Shown piece by piece: positions 19,601-28,391 of a stretch of 64,000 nucleotides of DNA; positions within the stretch are counted from its first letter, which is position 1, and each line of letters opens with the position of its first letter. Position numbers and translations under genes: made by a program. This stretch comes from Pseudomonas arcuscaelestis (GTDB lineage Bacteria; Pseudomonadota; Gammaproteobacteria; Pseudomonadales; Pseudomonadaceae), in contig NZ_JACOPV010000005.1 in NCBI RefSeq assembly GCF_016881005.1, positions 248,001 to 312,000 on the forward strand, in the 5' to 3' direction. Below the pieces are notes generated by a model that searched no databases, had not been told where the DNA came from, and saw only the letters and a list, made by a program, of their open reading frames with translations.

Positions 19601-19992
19601 CCGACGCCTGCTGCAACCTTGGCGAGGTTGTCGATCCAGTGCTCCAGTTGCGGGCTCAGCCCCGACGTTTCGCTTGGCTGTAGTGCTTCGTCCGGTTCTT
19701 GCAGGGCCATCACGTAATAGAGGACGGCGGCGCAGTGCTTGCAATTGAAACCTACCGGGCAACTGCAGAATGACCTCAGCAATGACCCGAACTCGAGGTT
19801 GCCCAACTCAATAATCTGGGTGTAGACATTGCCACCGGAACCGCGGCAGGTTGAAGTGAGCTTGGCGCCTTTTAGCGATAGCAGCTTTACGCGGCCTTGC
19901 TCCGCATATTTGGCGCCTCTTTCCAGCACCTGTGAGCGGAACGCTGACGTCCAGTCGTCATTTTCAACCAGTTGCCGCAGTTCTCTCCGCAT
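16657..19992 (-). CDS. SWIM zinc-finger SNF2-family helicase
   Basis: A 1111-residue protein with an N-terminal SWIM zinc finger near residue 78 (CSC, then CKHC in FNCKHCAAVLYY), a long middle region, and a C-terminal SNF2 motor. Walker A is DDMGLGKTLQTL near residue 662, motif II is LILDEAQYIKS near 757, and motif VI is ATDRAYRIGQEKPV near 1037. SNF2 motors translocate on duplex DNA and remodel protein-DNA complexes without strand separation; SWIM fingers bind DNA or proteins. The gene starts 4 bases after the csiV-like stop, which is 10 bases after mfd, so it is the third gene of an mfd transcript. A role in repair or in clearing blocked polymerase is inferred from that context only. Confidence 0.88.
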   Translation of the reverse strand: MRRELRQLVENDDWTSAFRSQVLERGAKYAEQGRVKLLSLKGAKLTSTCRGSGGNVYTQIIELGNLEFGSLLRSFCSCPVGFNCKHCAAVLYYVMALQEPDEALQPSETSGLSPQLEHWIDNLAKVAAGVGKSSKEDGRILIYELSLLESGKACIIPYKCNRLKDGSFTELKPILPPQEPLRLKPRYLQACDAKFLRLVVASPQSATFNGTVTLEGADGAALLEQALSTERLVLAPHLSPLTRGAPLSCEFRWVKLDSGHYKGCWYSHGTLIEHVLALQPLYYLNQAQDQIGSLSHGYDEITASYLASAPVIPESQVVQFSHRIQTLNRQIPTPRTLSEKIIEGIAPTPHLTLGSHEFSAYVPQSGRMQRQHQHRAALSFVYDGVRASGRQAKDVTKLDGSTCQRIQRQPEAEGKIRQTLTKLGFKVATRQSKALPESAGDLLELASEGAWLRFILNDLPLLREQGWEIEYTDEFAFNLAQVDDWYAHIDEAGGRDWFDLELGIEVNGERLSLLPILLNVLRSHPELLNPAQLQKRRDDEQMLVQLPGPPGSVRRNLQVALPYGRLKPVLATLGDFYLREPGDTSLRLPTLDATRLNALQDLPLSWQGGAQVRNLAERLRDIRLQPAQAPSGLNATLRAYQLEGLSWMQALRELEVGGILADDMGLGKTLQTLAHLLTEKNAGRLTRPAMVVMPTSLIPNWQDEAARFAPDLRVLALQGVGRRKHFANLHDYDLLLTTYALLPKDMEHFEGLKLHVLILDEAQYIKSPNSKAAQAAREFEARQRLCLSGTPLENHLGELWSLFHFLLPGWLGDAKTFNRDYRVPIERQSNEERLQHLNARIKPFLLRRTKEQVATELPAKTEMIHWVDLSDAQRDVYETMRLAMDQKVRNEITRKGVARSQIIILEALLKLRQVCCDLRLINSEATTARGAHSGKLASLMEMLEELLAEGRRVLLFSQFTSMLRLIEQELQQRHIAYALLTGETRDRRAPVQDFQSGQLQIFLISLKAGGVGLNLTAADTVIHYDPWWNPAAENQATDRAYRIGQEKPVFVYKLITRGTVEEKIQQLQQEKSALAAGVLDGRTAGDWRLAAEDIDALFAPLPGKHKGSKTG

Positions 19993-19996
19993 CTGG

Positions 19997-20557
19997 TTAT
20001 TGCTCCATCAACTCCGGCGCTGGGCTGGGCATCCTCACCGGCCTGTTGGCGGTAACCTTGAGCAGCACGGCCAGGTGGCCGCCATCGAGAAAAGTCAGTT
20101 CTGCATTTTTTACCGTGCTGTTGCTCTGCTTGAGCTGTTCGCTCTGGACGACGGCGCCATTGCCGTCGAACTGATTGACCCAGACGTTGGCATCGACGGC
20201 GATGAAGCGATCTTCCTTAAGGCTCAGGTTGCCCTCGATCGGGAAGTGGCCGAATTGTTCCTTGCCGTCGGTGATGGCAACGGTGCCGGCGTCCTGTTTC
20301 CAGGCTTTGTGTAAAAGCACCGTGTATTGACTGTCCGCGGTCAGCTTCGCTGCTTCATCGGTCATTGCGGGTTTGCGCAGGTCGCCTTCGGCAAGGGCCT
20401 GGGCGCCGTTGCTCCAGTCTTCCGGGGCAAACTGGCTGGTAATCGCCGGCACGGCGTTTTGCCGTACCAGAATCATTTCAACCTGATACTCGCCTTCAGC
20501 AAATGCGGCTGGGGCAAATAGCGCCAGTAGCAGGGTCAGGCAGCGAATGGCACGCAT
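19997..20557 (-). CDS. CsiV-family periplasmic protein
   Basis: A 186-residue protein with a signal peptide (residues 1-20, LLLALFAPAAFA) followed by EGEYQVEMILVRQ, the typical opening of CsiV-family proteins. In Shewanella the namesake is needed for proper peptidoglycan-linked signalling and catalase-regulated growth, as I recall; in Pseudomonas its role is unknown. The C-terminal half is beta-rich (TVKNAELTFLDGGHLAVLLKVTA). It lies 10 bases after mfd and 4 before the helicase gene. A secreted protein between two DNA motor genes is an odd pairing. Confidence 0.75.
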   Translation of the reverse strand: MRAIRCLTLLLALFAPAAFAEGEYQVEMILVRQNAVPAITSQFAPEDWSNGAQALAEGDLRKPAMTDEAAKLTADSQYTVLLHKAWKQDAGTVAITDGKEQFGHFPIEGNLSLKEDRFIAVDANVWVNQFDGNGAVVQSEQLKQSNSTVKNAELTFLDGGHLAVLLKVTANRPVRMPSPAPELMEQ

Positions 20558-20567
20558 GGATCTTCCT

Positions 20568-23500
20568 TCACGCAGATTGTGGGGTCAGGCGCTCGAACAG
20601 CGCCTCAAGGTTGTTGAAGCGTTCTTCCGGGCGCTCCATCGGCACCATGAACTTGAACTGGGTTGCACCTTCGAACTTGTAACGCTTGGGCTGGCTCTGG
20701 ATCAGCTTGATCAATGCCATTGGGTCGACCGGTGTCTCGGCTTCGAATTCGATCTTGCCGCCGTTGGGGCCGGCGTCGACTTTCTTGATGCCAAGCTTTT
20801 CTGCCTGCAGCTTGAGCAAGGTCAGGCGTACCAGGTTTTTGGTGGGCTCGGGTAACAGCCCGAAACGGTCGATCATCTCCACTTGCAGGTCTTTGAGGCC
20901 GTCCTCATCCACCGCCGAGGCAATTCGCTTGTACAGAATCAGGCGCGCATGCACATCGGGCAGGTAATCTTCAGGAATCAGCGCGGGTAGGCGCAGATTG
21001 ATTTCCGGGCCACCGCCCAAGGGTTGATCGAGGTTAGGCTGGGTACCCTTGCGGATGGCCTTGACTGCGCGCTCGAGCATTTCCATGTACAGGGTAAACC
21101 CGACCGCCTGGATCTGCCCGCTCTGGCCTTCGCCAAGCAGCTCGCCAGCGCCACGGATCTCCAGGTCGTTGGTGGCAAGGACAAAACCTGCGCCCAAATC
21201 CTGAGTGTTGGCGATAGCCTCCAGGCGCTTCTCGGCATCTGGCGTGATTTGCTGGCGTGGCGGGGTAAGCAGATAAGCGTATGCCTGGTGGTGACTGCGT
21301 CCGACCCGGCCGCGCAATTGGTGCAATTGGGCCAGGCCGAACTTGTCGGCACGCTCGATGATGATGGTGTTGGCGCTCGGTACGTCGATACCGGTCTCGA
21401 TAATGGTCGAGGCGATCAACACGTTGAAGCGCTTATGGTAGAAGTCGCTCATCACCTGTTCGAGTTCGCGTTCGCGCATCTGCCCGTGACCGATGCCAAT
21501 GCGCGCCTCGGGTACCAGTTCAGTGAGGTCGGCGGCGCACTTCTCGATGCTTTTCACATCGTTGTGCAGGTAGTAGACCTGGCCGCCGCGTAGCAGCTCG
21601 CGCAGCAGCGCTTCCTTGACGGTGCTCTTGTTCTGCTCCATCACAAAGGTACGCACCGACAATCGGCGAGCTGGCGGGGTGGCGATGATCGACAGGTCGC
21701 GCATGCCGGCCACTGCCATGTTCAACGTACGCGGAATCGGTGTGGCCGTCAGGGTGAGGATGTCGACTTCACTGCGCAGCGCCTTGAGTTGTTCTTTCTG
21801 GCGTACGCCAAAACGGTGCTCTTCGTCGATGATCACCAGGCCCAGGTCTTTGATCTTGACGTCGTCTTGCAGCAGCTTGTGGGTGCCGATGACGATGTCG
21901 ATCTTGCCTTCGGCGAGATCGGCGACGGCGTTGGCGATTTCTTTGGGCGACTTGAAGCGGCTCATCACCTCCACGGTGACGGGCCAGTCGGCGAAGCGGT
22001 CGCGGAAGCTGTTGTAGTGCTGTTGGGCGAGCAGGGTGGTAGGAACCAGGATCGCTACCTGGCGACCACCGTGTACGGCGATGAAGGCGGCGCGCATGGC
22101 CACTTCGGTCTTGCCGAAGCCCACATCGCCACAGACCAGGCGATCCATCGGCTTGGGCGCGAGCATGTCCTCGCGTACCGCTTCGATCGCGCTTTGCTGG
22201 TCGGGCGTTTCTTCGAAAGGAAAGCCGGCGCTGAATGTGGCGTAGTCGGCAGACGGATCGGCGAAGGCATACCCTTTGCGTGCGGCGCGGCGGGCATAAA
22301 TGTCGAGCAGTTCGGCAGCAACGTCGCGGACTTGTTCGGCCGCTTTGCGCTTGGCTTTTTGCCAGGTTTCGGAGCCAAGCCGATGCAGTGGCGCCAGCGC
22401 GTCATCGCTACCGGTGTAACGAGCGATCAGGTGCAGGTTGGCCACCGGCACATAGAGTTTGGCGCCCTCGGCGTACTCCAGGGTGAGGAACTCGGCGACC
22501 TGATTGTCGATTTCCAGGGTCGCCAGGCCCAGGTAGCGACCCACACCGTGGTCGATGTGTACCACTGGCGCGCCTTCGCGCAATTCGGTGAGGTTCTTGA
22601 TGACCGCATCGTTGCTGCCGTCGCTGCGTTTTTCCCGGCGCCGGCGCTGCATGACCCGTTGCCCGAACAGCGGGCTTTCGGCAACCAGGGCGATGGCCGG
22701 ATCTTCCAGCAGCAGGCCTTCATCGAGCGGGGCGATGGTAATTGCCAGGCGCTCTTTGCCGGCAACAAATGCACTCCAACTGTCGACGGTTTGCGGGCGC
22801 AGCTTCAGGCGCTCGAGGAGTTCGAGCAGCACTTCGCGACGGCCTGCCGACTCGGCAGTGAACAACACGCGGCCAGCGAACTGGTCGAGGAACGCTGATA
22901 ACGCTGCCAACGGCTGGTGGGCCTTGGCTTCGATGGCAAGATTGGGCAGCGCTTGTGCCGGGAAGCGCTCGCGACCGACGCCGCTGTCGATGTCATCCTG
23001 GCTGACGACAACGCGTGGCCAGTTTTTCAGGCGGGCAAAACAATCCTCTACCGGCAGGAACAATTCGGCCGGTGGCAACAGGGGGCGCGACGGATCGATA
23101 CGCCGCTCCTCGTAGCGGTTGCGCACATCGCTCCAGAAATGCTCGGCTGCCTGCTCGACGCCGGGCAGGGAAAACACCTGGGTGTCCTGGGGCAGGTAGT
23201 CGAACAGGGTCGAGGTGTCATCGAAAAACAGCGGCAGGTAATACTCGATACCGGCAGGGGTAATGCCGCTGGACAGGTCCTGGAAGATCGAGCAGCGGCG
23301 GAAGTCGACGTCGAAGCGCTCACGAAAGCGAGCCTTGAAGCGAGTCACGGCATCTTTTTGCAGCGGAAACTCGCGCGCCGGCAACAAGCGCACCGACTCG
23401 ACTTTGTCGATGGAGCGCTGGGTCTCCGGGTCGAAGGTCCGCAGGGTCTCGATCTCGTCGTCGAACAGATCGATCCGGTACGGCAGCTTGCTGCCCATTG

Positions 23501-24017
23501 GGAACAGATCGATCAGTGCGCCGCGCACGGCGAATTCGCCGTGTTCGTACACCGTATCGACACAGCGGTAACCGCTGGCTTCCAGACGCGTGCGCATTTG
23601 CTCAACGTCGAGCTTCTGGCCGATGTCCAGCACCAGGCTGCTACCCAGCAGGAAGCGGGTCGGTGCCAGGCGGTGCAGGGCAGTGGTGATCGGCACCACG
23701 AGAATGCCGTGGTCAAGCTCCGGCAGCCGGTACAGGCTGGCAATCCGCTGAGAGATGATGTCCTGGTGCGGCGAGAACAGGTCGTAGGGCAGGGTTTCCC
23801 AGTCGGGGAACGGCAATACCGGCAGATCCGGCGCAAAAAAGCGCAACTCCTGCTCGAGCCGGTCAGCTGTTTGGCTGTCGGCGGTCAGAAGCAGGGTAAA
23901 GCGCTTGGCGGCGCTGGCAGCTTCGGCAATGGCCAGGCTCAGGGCAGCGCCCGGCAGATTGCCCCAGGTTTGTTTGCCGGCAGTGGCCGGCAGGTGCGGT
24001 AGACGCAGTACAGGCAC
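20568..24017 (-). CDS. mfd: Transcription-repair coupling factor Mfd
   Basis: A 1149-residue translocase that removes RNA polymerase stalled at lesions and recruits UvrA. Order: UvrB-like N-terminal module (residues 1 to about 350), RNA-polymerase-interacting CarD-like domain (VHIDHGVGRYLGL near 490), RecG-like motor with Walker A GDVGFGKTEVAMRA near 628 and DEEH near 731, TRG motif region, and C-terminal autoinhibitory domain. Start is GTG at 24017 (MPVLRLPHLP); no clear Shine-Dalgarno lies before it. First gene of a probable mfd, csiV-like, SNF2 unit. Divergent from gap. Confidence 0.96.
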   Translation of the reverse strand: MPVLRLPHLPATAGKQTWGNLPGAALSLAIAEAASAAKRFTLLLTADSQTADRLEQELRFFAPDLPVLPFPDWETLPYDLFSPHQDIISQRIASLYRLPELDHGILVVPITTALHRLAPTRFLLGSSLVLDIGQKLDVEQMRTRLEASGYRCVDTVYEHGEFAVRGALIDLFPMGSKLPYRIDLFDDEIETLRTFDPETQRSIDKVESVRLLPAREFPLQKDAVTRFKARFRERFDVDFRRCSIFQDLSSGITPAGIEYYLPLFFDDTSTLFDYLPQDTQVFSLPGVEQAAEHFWSDVRNRYEERRIDPSRPLLPPAELFLPVEDCFARLKNWPRVVVSQDDIDSGVGRERFPAQALPNLAIEAKAHQPLAALSAFLDQFAGRVLFTAESAGRREVLLELLERLKLRPQTVDSWSAFVAGKERLAITIAPLDEGLLLEDPAIALVAESPLFGQRVMQRRRREKRSDGSNDAVIKNLTELREGAPVVHIDHGVGRYLGLATLEIDNQVAEFLTLEYAEGAKLYVPVANLHLIARYTGSDDALAPLHRLGSETWQKAKRKAAEQVRDVAAELLDIYARRAARKGYAFADPSADYATFSAGFPFEETPDQQSAIEAVREDMLAPKPMDRLVCGDVGFGKTEVAMRAAFIAVHGGRQVAILVPTTLLAQQHYNSFRDRFADWPVTVEVMSRFKSPKEIANAVADLAEGKIDIVIGTHKLLQDDVKIKDLGLVIIDEEHRFGVRQKEQLKALRSEVDILTLTATPIPRTLNMAVAGMRDLSIIATPPARRLSVRTFVMEQNKSTVKEALLRELLRGGQVYYLHNDVKSIEKCAADLTELVPEARIGIGHGQMRERELEQVMSDFYHKRFNVLIASTIIETGIDVPSANTIIIERADKFGLAQLHQLRGRVGRSHHQAYAYLLTPPRQQITPDAEKRLEAIANTQDLGAGFVLATNDLEIRGAGELLGEGQSGQIQAVGFTLYMEMLERAVKAIRKGTQPNLDQPLGGGPEINLRLPALIPEDYLPDVHARLILYKRIASAVDEDGLKDLQVEMIDRFGLLPEPTKNLVRLTLLKLQAEKLGIKKVDAGPNGGKIEFEAETPVDPMALIKLIQSQPKRYKFEGATQFKFMVPMERPEERFNNLEALFERLTPQSA

Positions 24018-24132
24018 GGGAGGTCGAGCTCCAAGCGTTGCGACAAAGACGACAATTGTACCGGTGACGAGCCCGTGCTGTCAGGTTTGCGCAGGCTAAA
24101 TCCATGTAGTGACGCATCGGCGACAGGCGCTC

Positions 24133-24161
24133 ATTGCTCGATGGGCTGCGGGGCGTCATAA
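24133..24161 (+). promoter_or_regulatory. Predicted promoter of gap
   Basis: TTGCTC (24133-24138) and CATAAT (24156-24161), 17 bases apart, about 40 bases before the gap start. The -10 matches five of six consensus bases, the -35 is weak. Confidence 0.42.
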
Positions 24162-24201
24162 TGTAGCCCCTTTTTTCTGTCCCTACATGTGGAAGGTTCC
24201 C

Positions 24202-25650
24202 GTGACTCAGAAGCCCGACCAGTGTCTTGGTGAGTGGATTGATCGTGAAGCACTTGCAGAAGCGATGATCCCGCTTATCGGTCAGCTCTACCGCAATAAC
24301 AATGTGGTGAGCTCGATCTATGGCCGTAGCCTGATCAACCGCTCGGTGATCTCGATCCTCAAAGCGCATCGCTTTGCTCGTCATCGCCAAACCGACGAAA
24401 CCGAACTCTCTGTCCACGAGACATTCCCGCTGCTCAAGGCGATGAGCGAGCTGAAACTGGGCGCCGCTTCGGTCGACCTGGGCAAGCTGGCCAACAAATT
24501 CAAGCAAGAAGGCAACGGTCGTAGCGCCGAGCAGTTCGTGCGTGAAGAAATGGCCGACGTGGTTGGCCAGCAGAATGCTTCGGCGCGCAAAGGCACTGAC
24601 GTCGTGCTGTACGGCTTCGGTCGTATTGGCCGTCTGCTGGCGCGCATCCTGATCGAAAAAACCGGTGGTGGCGACGGTCTGCGTCTGCGTGCCATCGTCG
24701 TGCGCAAAGGCGCCGAAAACGATCTGGTCAAGCGTGCCAGCCTGTTGCGTCGTGACTCGGTTCACGGCCCGTTCGATGGCACCATCACCATCGACGAAGA
24801 ACACAACACCATCACCGCCAACGGCAACCTGATCCAGGTTATCTACGCCAAGAGCCCTAGCGAAGTCGACTACACCCAGTACGGCATCGAAAACGCTCTG
24901 ATCGTCGACAACACCGGTGTATGGCGTGATGCCGACGGCCTGGGCCAACACTTGGCGTGCCCTGGCGCTGCTCGCGTAATCCTCACTGCACCTGGCAAAG
25001 GCGCACTGAAGAACATCGTGCACGGCATCAACCACGGTGAAATCAACGCTGACGACAAGATTATCTCGGCCGCTTCCTGCACCACCAACGCCATCGTGCC
25101 GGTGCTCAAAGCTGTCAATGACAAGTACGGCATCGTCAACGGCCACGTCGAAACCGTTCACTCGTTCACCAACGACCAGAACCTGATCGACAACTTCCAC
25201 AAGGGCAGCCGTCGTGGCCGCGCCGCGCCGTTGAACATGGTTATCACCGAGACCGGTGCAGCCACTGCAGCTGCCAAGGCGCTGCCAGTGCTCAAGGGCA
25301 AGCTGACCGGTAACGCGATTCGTGTTCCAACGCCGAACGTGTCGATGGCCATCCTCAACCTGAACCTGGAAAAGGCCACCAACCGCGAAGAAATCAACGA
25401 GTACTTGCGCCAGATGGCCATGCACTCGGATCTGCACAAGCAGATCGATTACGTCAGCTCGCAGGAAGTGGTTTCCACTGACTTCGTTGGCTCGCGTCAC
25501 GCCGGTGTGGTCGATGCCGAAGCTACCATCTGCAACGATAACCGCGTTGTCCTGTACGTCTGGTACGACAACGAATTCGGTTACAGCTGCCAGGTTGTGC
25601 GTGTAATGGAAGACATGGCCGGTGTAAACCCGCCAGCTTTCCCACGCTAA
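24202..25650 (+). CDS. gap: Glyceraldehyde-3-phosphate dehydrogenase, long Pseudomonas type
   Basis: NAD(P)-dependent GAPDH of 482 residues. It has an N-terminal extension of about 130 residues not found in glycolytic GapA, beginning TQKPDQCLGEWIDREALAE, then the Rossmann domain (VVLYGFGRIGRLLARIL) and the catalytic Cys293 in SAASCTTNAIVP. In pseudomonads, which use the Entner-Doudoroff route, this longer paralogue is thought to serve gluconeogenesis. Start: GTG at 24202 follows GGAAGG by five bases; an ATG at 24187 would overlap that ribosome site and adds five residues. Single gene ending in a strong terminator. Confidence 0.93.
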   Translation: MTQKPDQCLGEWIDREALAEAMIPLIGQLYRNNNVVSSIYGRSLINRSVISILKAHRFARHRQTDETELSVHETFPLLKAMSELKLGAASVDLGKLANKFKQEGNGRSAEQFVREEMADVVGQQNASARKGTDVVLYGFGRIGRLLARILIEKTGGGDGLRLRAIVVRKGAENDLVKRASLLRRDSVHGPFDGTITIDEEHNTITANGNLIQVIYAKSPSEVDYTQYGIENALIVDNTGVWRDADGLGQHLACPGAARVILTAPGKGALKNIVHGINHGEINADDKIISAASCTTNAIVPVLKAVNDKYGIVNGHVETVHSFTNDQNLIDNFHKGSRRGRAAPLNMVITETGAATAAAKALPVLKGKLTGNAIRVPTPNVSMAILNLNLEKATNREEINEYLRQMAMHSDLHKQIDYVSSQEVVSTDFVGSRHAGVVDAEATICNDNRVVLYVWYDNEFGYSCQVVRVMEDMAGVNPPAFPR

Positions 25651-25670
25651 GCTTGTCTTGGTTGTGAAAG

Positions 25671-25699
25671 ACGGGAACCTCAGGGTTCCCGTTTTTTTT
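25671..25699 (+). terminator. Rho-independent terminator of gap
   Basis: 9-bp stem ACGGGAACC / GGTTCCCGT with a 4-base loop and eight T residues, 20 bases after the gap stop. Confidence 0.95.
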
Positions 25700-25721
25700 G
25701 CCTGATTTTCCAGGAGGATGA

Positions 25722-26732
25722 ATGCGTAACCTGTTGCTGGTGAACGCGCTGGTGAGTGTGCTGATCAGCCTGGCCGGTTGCTCGCAAGGCGATACGCTTG
25801 AGCGCATCAGCGGGCCAACCATGGGGAGTAGCTTCACCGTGCAGTATGTGCGCACGGCGCAAGGGCCGACGCCGGAGCGCGTCAGGCAAGAAGTGCAGGG
25901 CGTGCTTGAGGGGATCGACAAGCGCTTTTCCACCTATCGCAGTGACTCGTTGACCGAGACCTTCAATCGCTTGCCTGCCAACAGTTGCCAGAGGATGCCG
26001 GCAGAGGTGCTGGAATTGGTGCGTGTTGGTGAGCAGTTGTCGCAGCAGAGCGAGGGTGCGTTTGACCTGACCGTGGAGCCGTTGCTCGATCTGTGGGGCT
26101 TCGGTCCGCAATCACGGCAAGAAAAAGTGCCAGACGCACAGGCGCTGGCCAGTACGCGGCAGCGTGTCGGGTATGGGCATTTGCGCATAGTTGGCGAGCA
26201 GTTGTGCAAGGATGCTGCGGTGCAAATCGACTTCAACAGCATAGCGGCAGGGCATGCGGTGGACCTTCTGGTTGAGCGGCTTGAAGCCCTGGGGGTCGCG
26301 GATTTGCTGGTCGAAGTGACCGGCGAGCTTAAAGCCTTGGGCAGAAAGCCCGATGGCAGCCACTGGAAAGTAGCGCTTGAGCTCCCCCGTGATGATCGCC
26401 AGATTGCCCAGCAAATAGTGGCGGTGGATGGCTATGGTGTTTCGACCTCCGGTGACTATCGCAACTATTTCGAGGAGAATGGCCAGCGCTATTCGCATAC
26501 CTTCGATGCGCGCCAGGGCAAACCGGTGCAGCATGAGTTGGCGGCGGTGACAGTTTTTGATCGTTCGGCATTGATGGCTGACGGTTACTCGACCTTATTG
26601 TTGATCCTTGGGCCGCAACAGGGCTGGGACTTTGCCTTGAAACACGAGATTGCTGCGCTGTTCGTGACCCGGGTTGGTGATGGTTTCGTCTCTCGGAGCA
26701 CGCCGGCGTTTGCTCGAGTGATTAAGAATTGA
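25722..26732 (+). CDS. apbE: FAD:protein FMN transferase (ApbE family lipoprotein)
   Basis: A 336-residue ApbE protein that covalently attaches FMN to Thr/Ser of target flavoproteins such as NqrB, NqrC and RnfG/D. The lipobox is LAGC with Cys20. Family motifs: GPTMGSSFTVQY, RFSTYRSDS, FDLTVEPLLDLWGFG, IDFNSIAAGHAVD and HTFDARQGKPV. GGAGG precedes the ATG. In P. aeruginosa this gene sits at the end of the nqr operon between gap and sth; here no nqr gene is present between gap and sthA, so it is an orphan in this place. Its target is unknown; Rnf or other flavinylated proteins elsewhere could be served. Confidence 0.92.
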   Translation: MRNLLLVNALVSVLISLAGCSQGDTLERISGPTMGSSFTVQYVRTAQGPTPERVRQEVQGVLEGIDKRFSTYRSDSLTETFNRLPANSCQRMPAEVLELVRVGEQLSQQSEGAFDLTVEPLLDLWGFGPQSRQEKVPDAQALASTRQRVGYGHLRIVGEQLCKDAAVQIDFNSIAAGHAVDLLVERLEALGVADLLVEVTGELKALGRKPDGSHWKVALELPRDDRQIAQQIVAVDGYGVSTSGDYRNYFEENGQRYSHTFDARQGKPVQHELAAVTVFDRSALMADGYSTLLLILGPQQGWDFALKHEIAALFVTRVGDGFVSRSTPAFARVIKN

Positions 26733-26736
26733 AAGG

Positions 26737-26789
26737 CATCGCGGGGCAAGCCCGCGCCCACCGTTTTTGGGTGGGCTTGCCCCGCGATG
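26737..26789. repeat. REP-type palindrome between apbE and sthA
   Basis: Arms CATCGCGGGGCAAGCCC (26737-26753) and GGGCTTGCCCCGCGATG (26773-26789) are perfectly inverted. The interior pairs further (CCCACC / GGGTGGG around TTTT). This is the form of Pseudomonas REP/BIME elements; it may also end the apbE transcript. Confidence 0.85.
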
Positions 26790-26954
26790 AATACATGTAG
26801 TGCAGAGAAAATTAGCCTACGACGCGACCAAGGGTTAATGTGCGCGACGCTCAAGCTTGATTAGACTGCATTCGAAATTTTCATGGCGCCGCTGGCGACA
26901 TGATCTAGCCCCGATCGCCGGCGTGGCGAACGGGCCTGTTCTGAAGGAGTACGC

Positions 26955-28349
26955 ATGGCTGTCTACAACTACGACGTAGTGGTGCTGGGTTCCGGCCCCG
27001 CAGGAGAAGGGGCGGCAATGAATGCTGCCAAAGCAGGACGCAAGGTGGCGATGGTCGATAGCCGTCGCCAGGTCGGCGGTAACTGCACCCACCTGGGCAC
27101 CATCCCGTCCAAGGCCCTGCGTCACTCGGTGCGCCAGATCATGCAGTTCAACACCAACCCGATGTTCCGGGCCATTGGTGAGCCGCGCTGGTTCTCGTTC
27201 CCTGACGTACTGAAAAGCGCCGAGAAGGTGATTGCCAAGCAAGTCACCTCGCGCACTGGCTACTACGCGCGCAACCGTGTGGACGTGTTCTTTGGCACTG
27301 GCAGTTTCGCCGACGAGCAGACCATCGAAGTGGTTTGCGCCAATGGCGTGGTTGAGAAACTGGTCGCCAAGCACATCATTATCGCTACCGGTTCGCGTCC
27401 ATACCGTCCGGCCGATATCGATTTCCATCACCCGCGTATCTACGATAGCGACACTATCCTCAGCCTCGGCCACACCCCGCGCAAGCTGATTGTCTATGGT
27501 GCCGGTGTCATCGGTTGCGAGTACGCCTCGATCTTCAGCGGCCTGGGTGTGCTGGTGGAGTTGGTAGACAACCGCGGCCAATTGCTGAGCTTCCTTGATT
27601 CGGAAATCTCCCAGGCATTGAGCTACCACTTCAGCAACAACAACATCACTGTTCGTCACAACGAAGAGTATGACCGTGTTGAGGGCGTGGACAACGGTGT
27701 GATCCTGCACTTGAAGTCCGGCAAAAAGATCAAGGCAGACGCCTTGCTCTGGTGCAACGGCCGTACTGGCAACACCGACAAGCTAGGCTTGGAAAACATC
27801 GGTATCAAGGTCAACAGCCGTGGCCAGATTGAAGTGGACGAGACCTACCGCACCCACGTGCCGAATATCTACGGAGCCGGTGACGTAATCGGTTGGCCGA
27901 GCCTGGCCAGTGCTGCCCATGACCAAGGTCGTTCGGCGGCGGGCAGCATCGTCGATAACGGAAGCTGGCGCTTCGTCAACGACGTACCGACCGGTATCTA
28001 CACCATCCCGGAAATCAGCTCGATCGGCAAAAACGAGCAGGAGCTGACCCAGGCCAAGGTACCTTACGAAGTGGGCAAGGCATTCTTCAAAGGTATGGCG
28101 CGAGCGCAGATCGCGGGTGAGCCGCAAGGCATGCTGAAAATTCTGTTCCATCGCGAGACGCTGGAAATCCTTGGCGTGCATTGCTTCGGTTACCAGGCTT
28201 CGGAAATTGTCCACATCGGTCAGGCGATCATGGATCAGCCGGGTGAGCGCAATACCCTGAAGTACTTCGTCAACACCACCTTCAACTACCCGACCATGGC
28301 CGAAGCCTATCGGGTAGCTGCCTACGACGGCCTCAACCGGCTTTTTTGA
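26955..28349 (+). CDS. sthA: Soluble pyridine nucleotide transhydrogenase SthA
   Basis: Cytoplasmic flavoenzyme of 464 residues that moves hydride between NADPH and NAD+, used to drain excess NADPH. FAD motif [13 protein letters not shown] near residue 9; the region [18 protein letters not shown] keeps only one cysteine where lipoamide dehydrogenases have a redox pair, as is typical of Sth. NAD(P) motif [15 protein letters not shown] near 180; FAD-binding [15 protein letters not shown] near 312. AAGGAG precedes the ATG. Separated from apbE by a REP element. Confidence 0.96.
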   Translation: MAVYNYDVVVLGSGPAGEGAAMNAAKAGRKVAMVDSRRQVGGNCTHLGTIPSKALRHSVRQIMQFNTNPMFRAIGEPRWFSFPDVLKSAEKVIAKQVTSRTGYYARNRVDVFFGTGSFADEQTIEVVCANGVVEKLVAKHIIIATGSRPYRPADIDFHHPRIYDSDTILSLGHTPRKLIVYGAGVIGCEYASIFSGLGVLVELVDNRGQLLSFLDSEISQALSYHFSNNNITVRHNEEYDRVEGVDNGVILHLKSGKKIKADALLWCNGRTGNTDKLGLENIGIKVNSRGQIEVDETYRTHVPNIYGAGDVIGWPSLASAAHDQGRSAAGSIVDNGSWRFVNDVPTGIYTIPEISSIGKNEQELTQAKVPYEVGKAFFKGMARAQIAGEPQGMLKILFHRETLEILGVHCFGYQASEIVHIGQAIMDQPGERNTLKYFVNTTFNYPTMAEAYRVAAYDGLNRLF

Positions 28350-28391
28350 GCGGCTCCGGCCGGTGGCCTGAGCCGGCCGGGGAGACCGATT

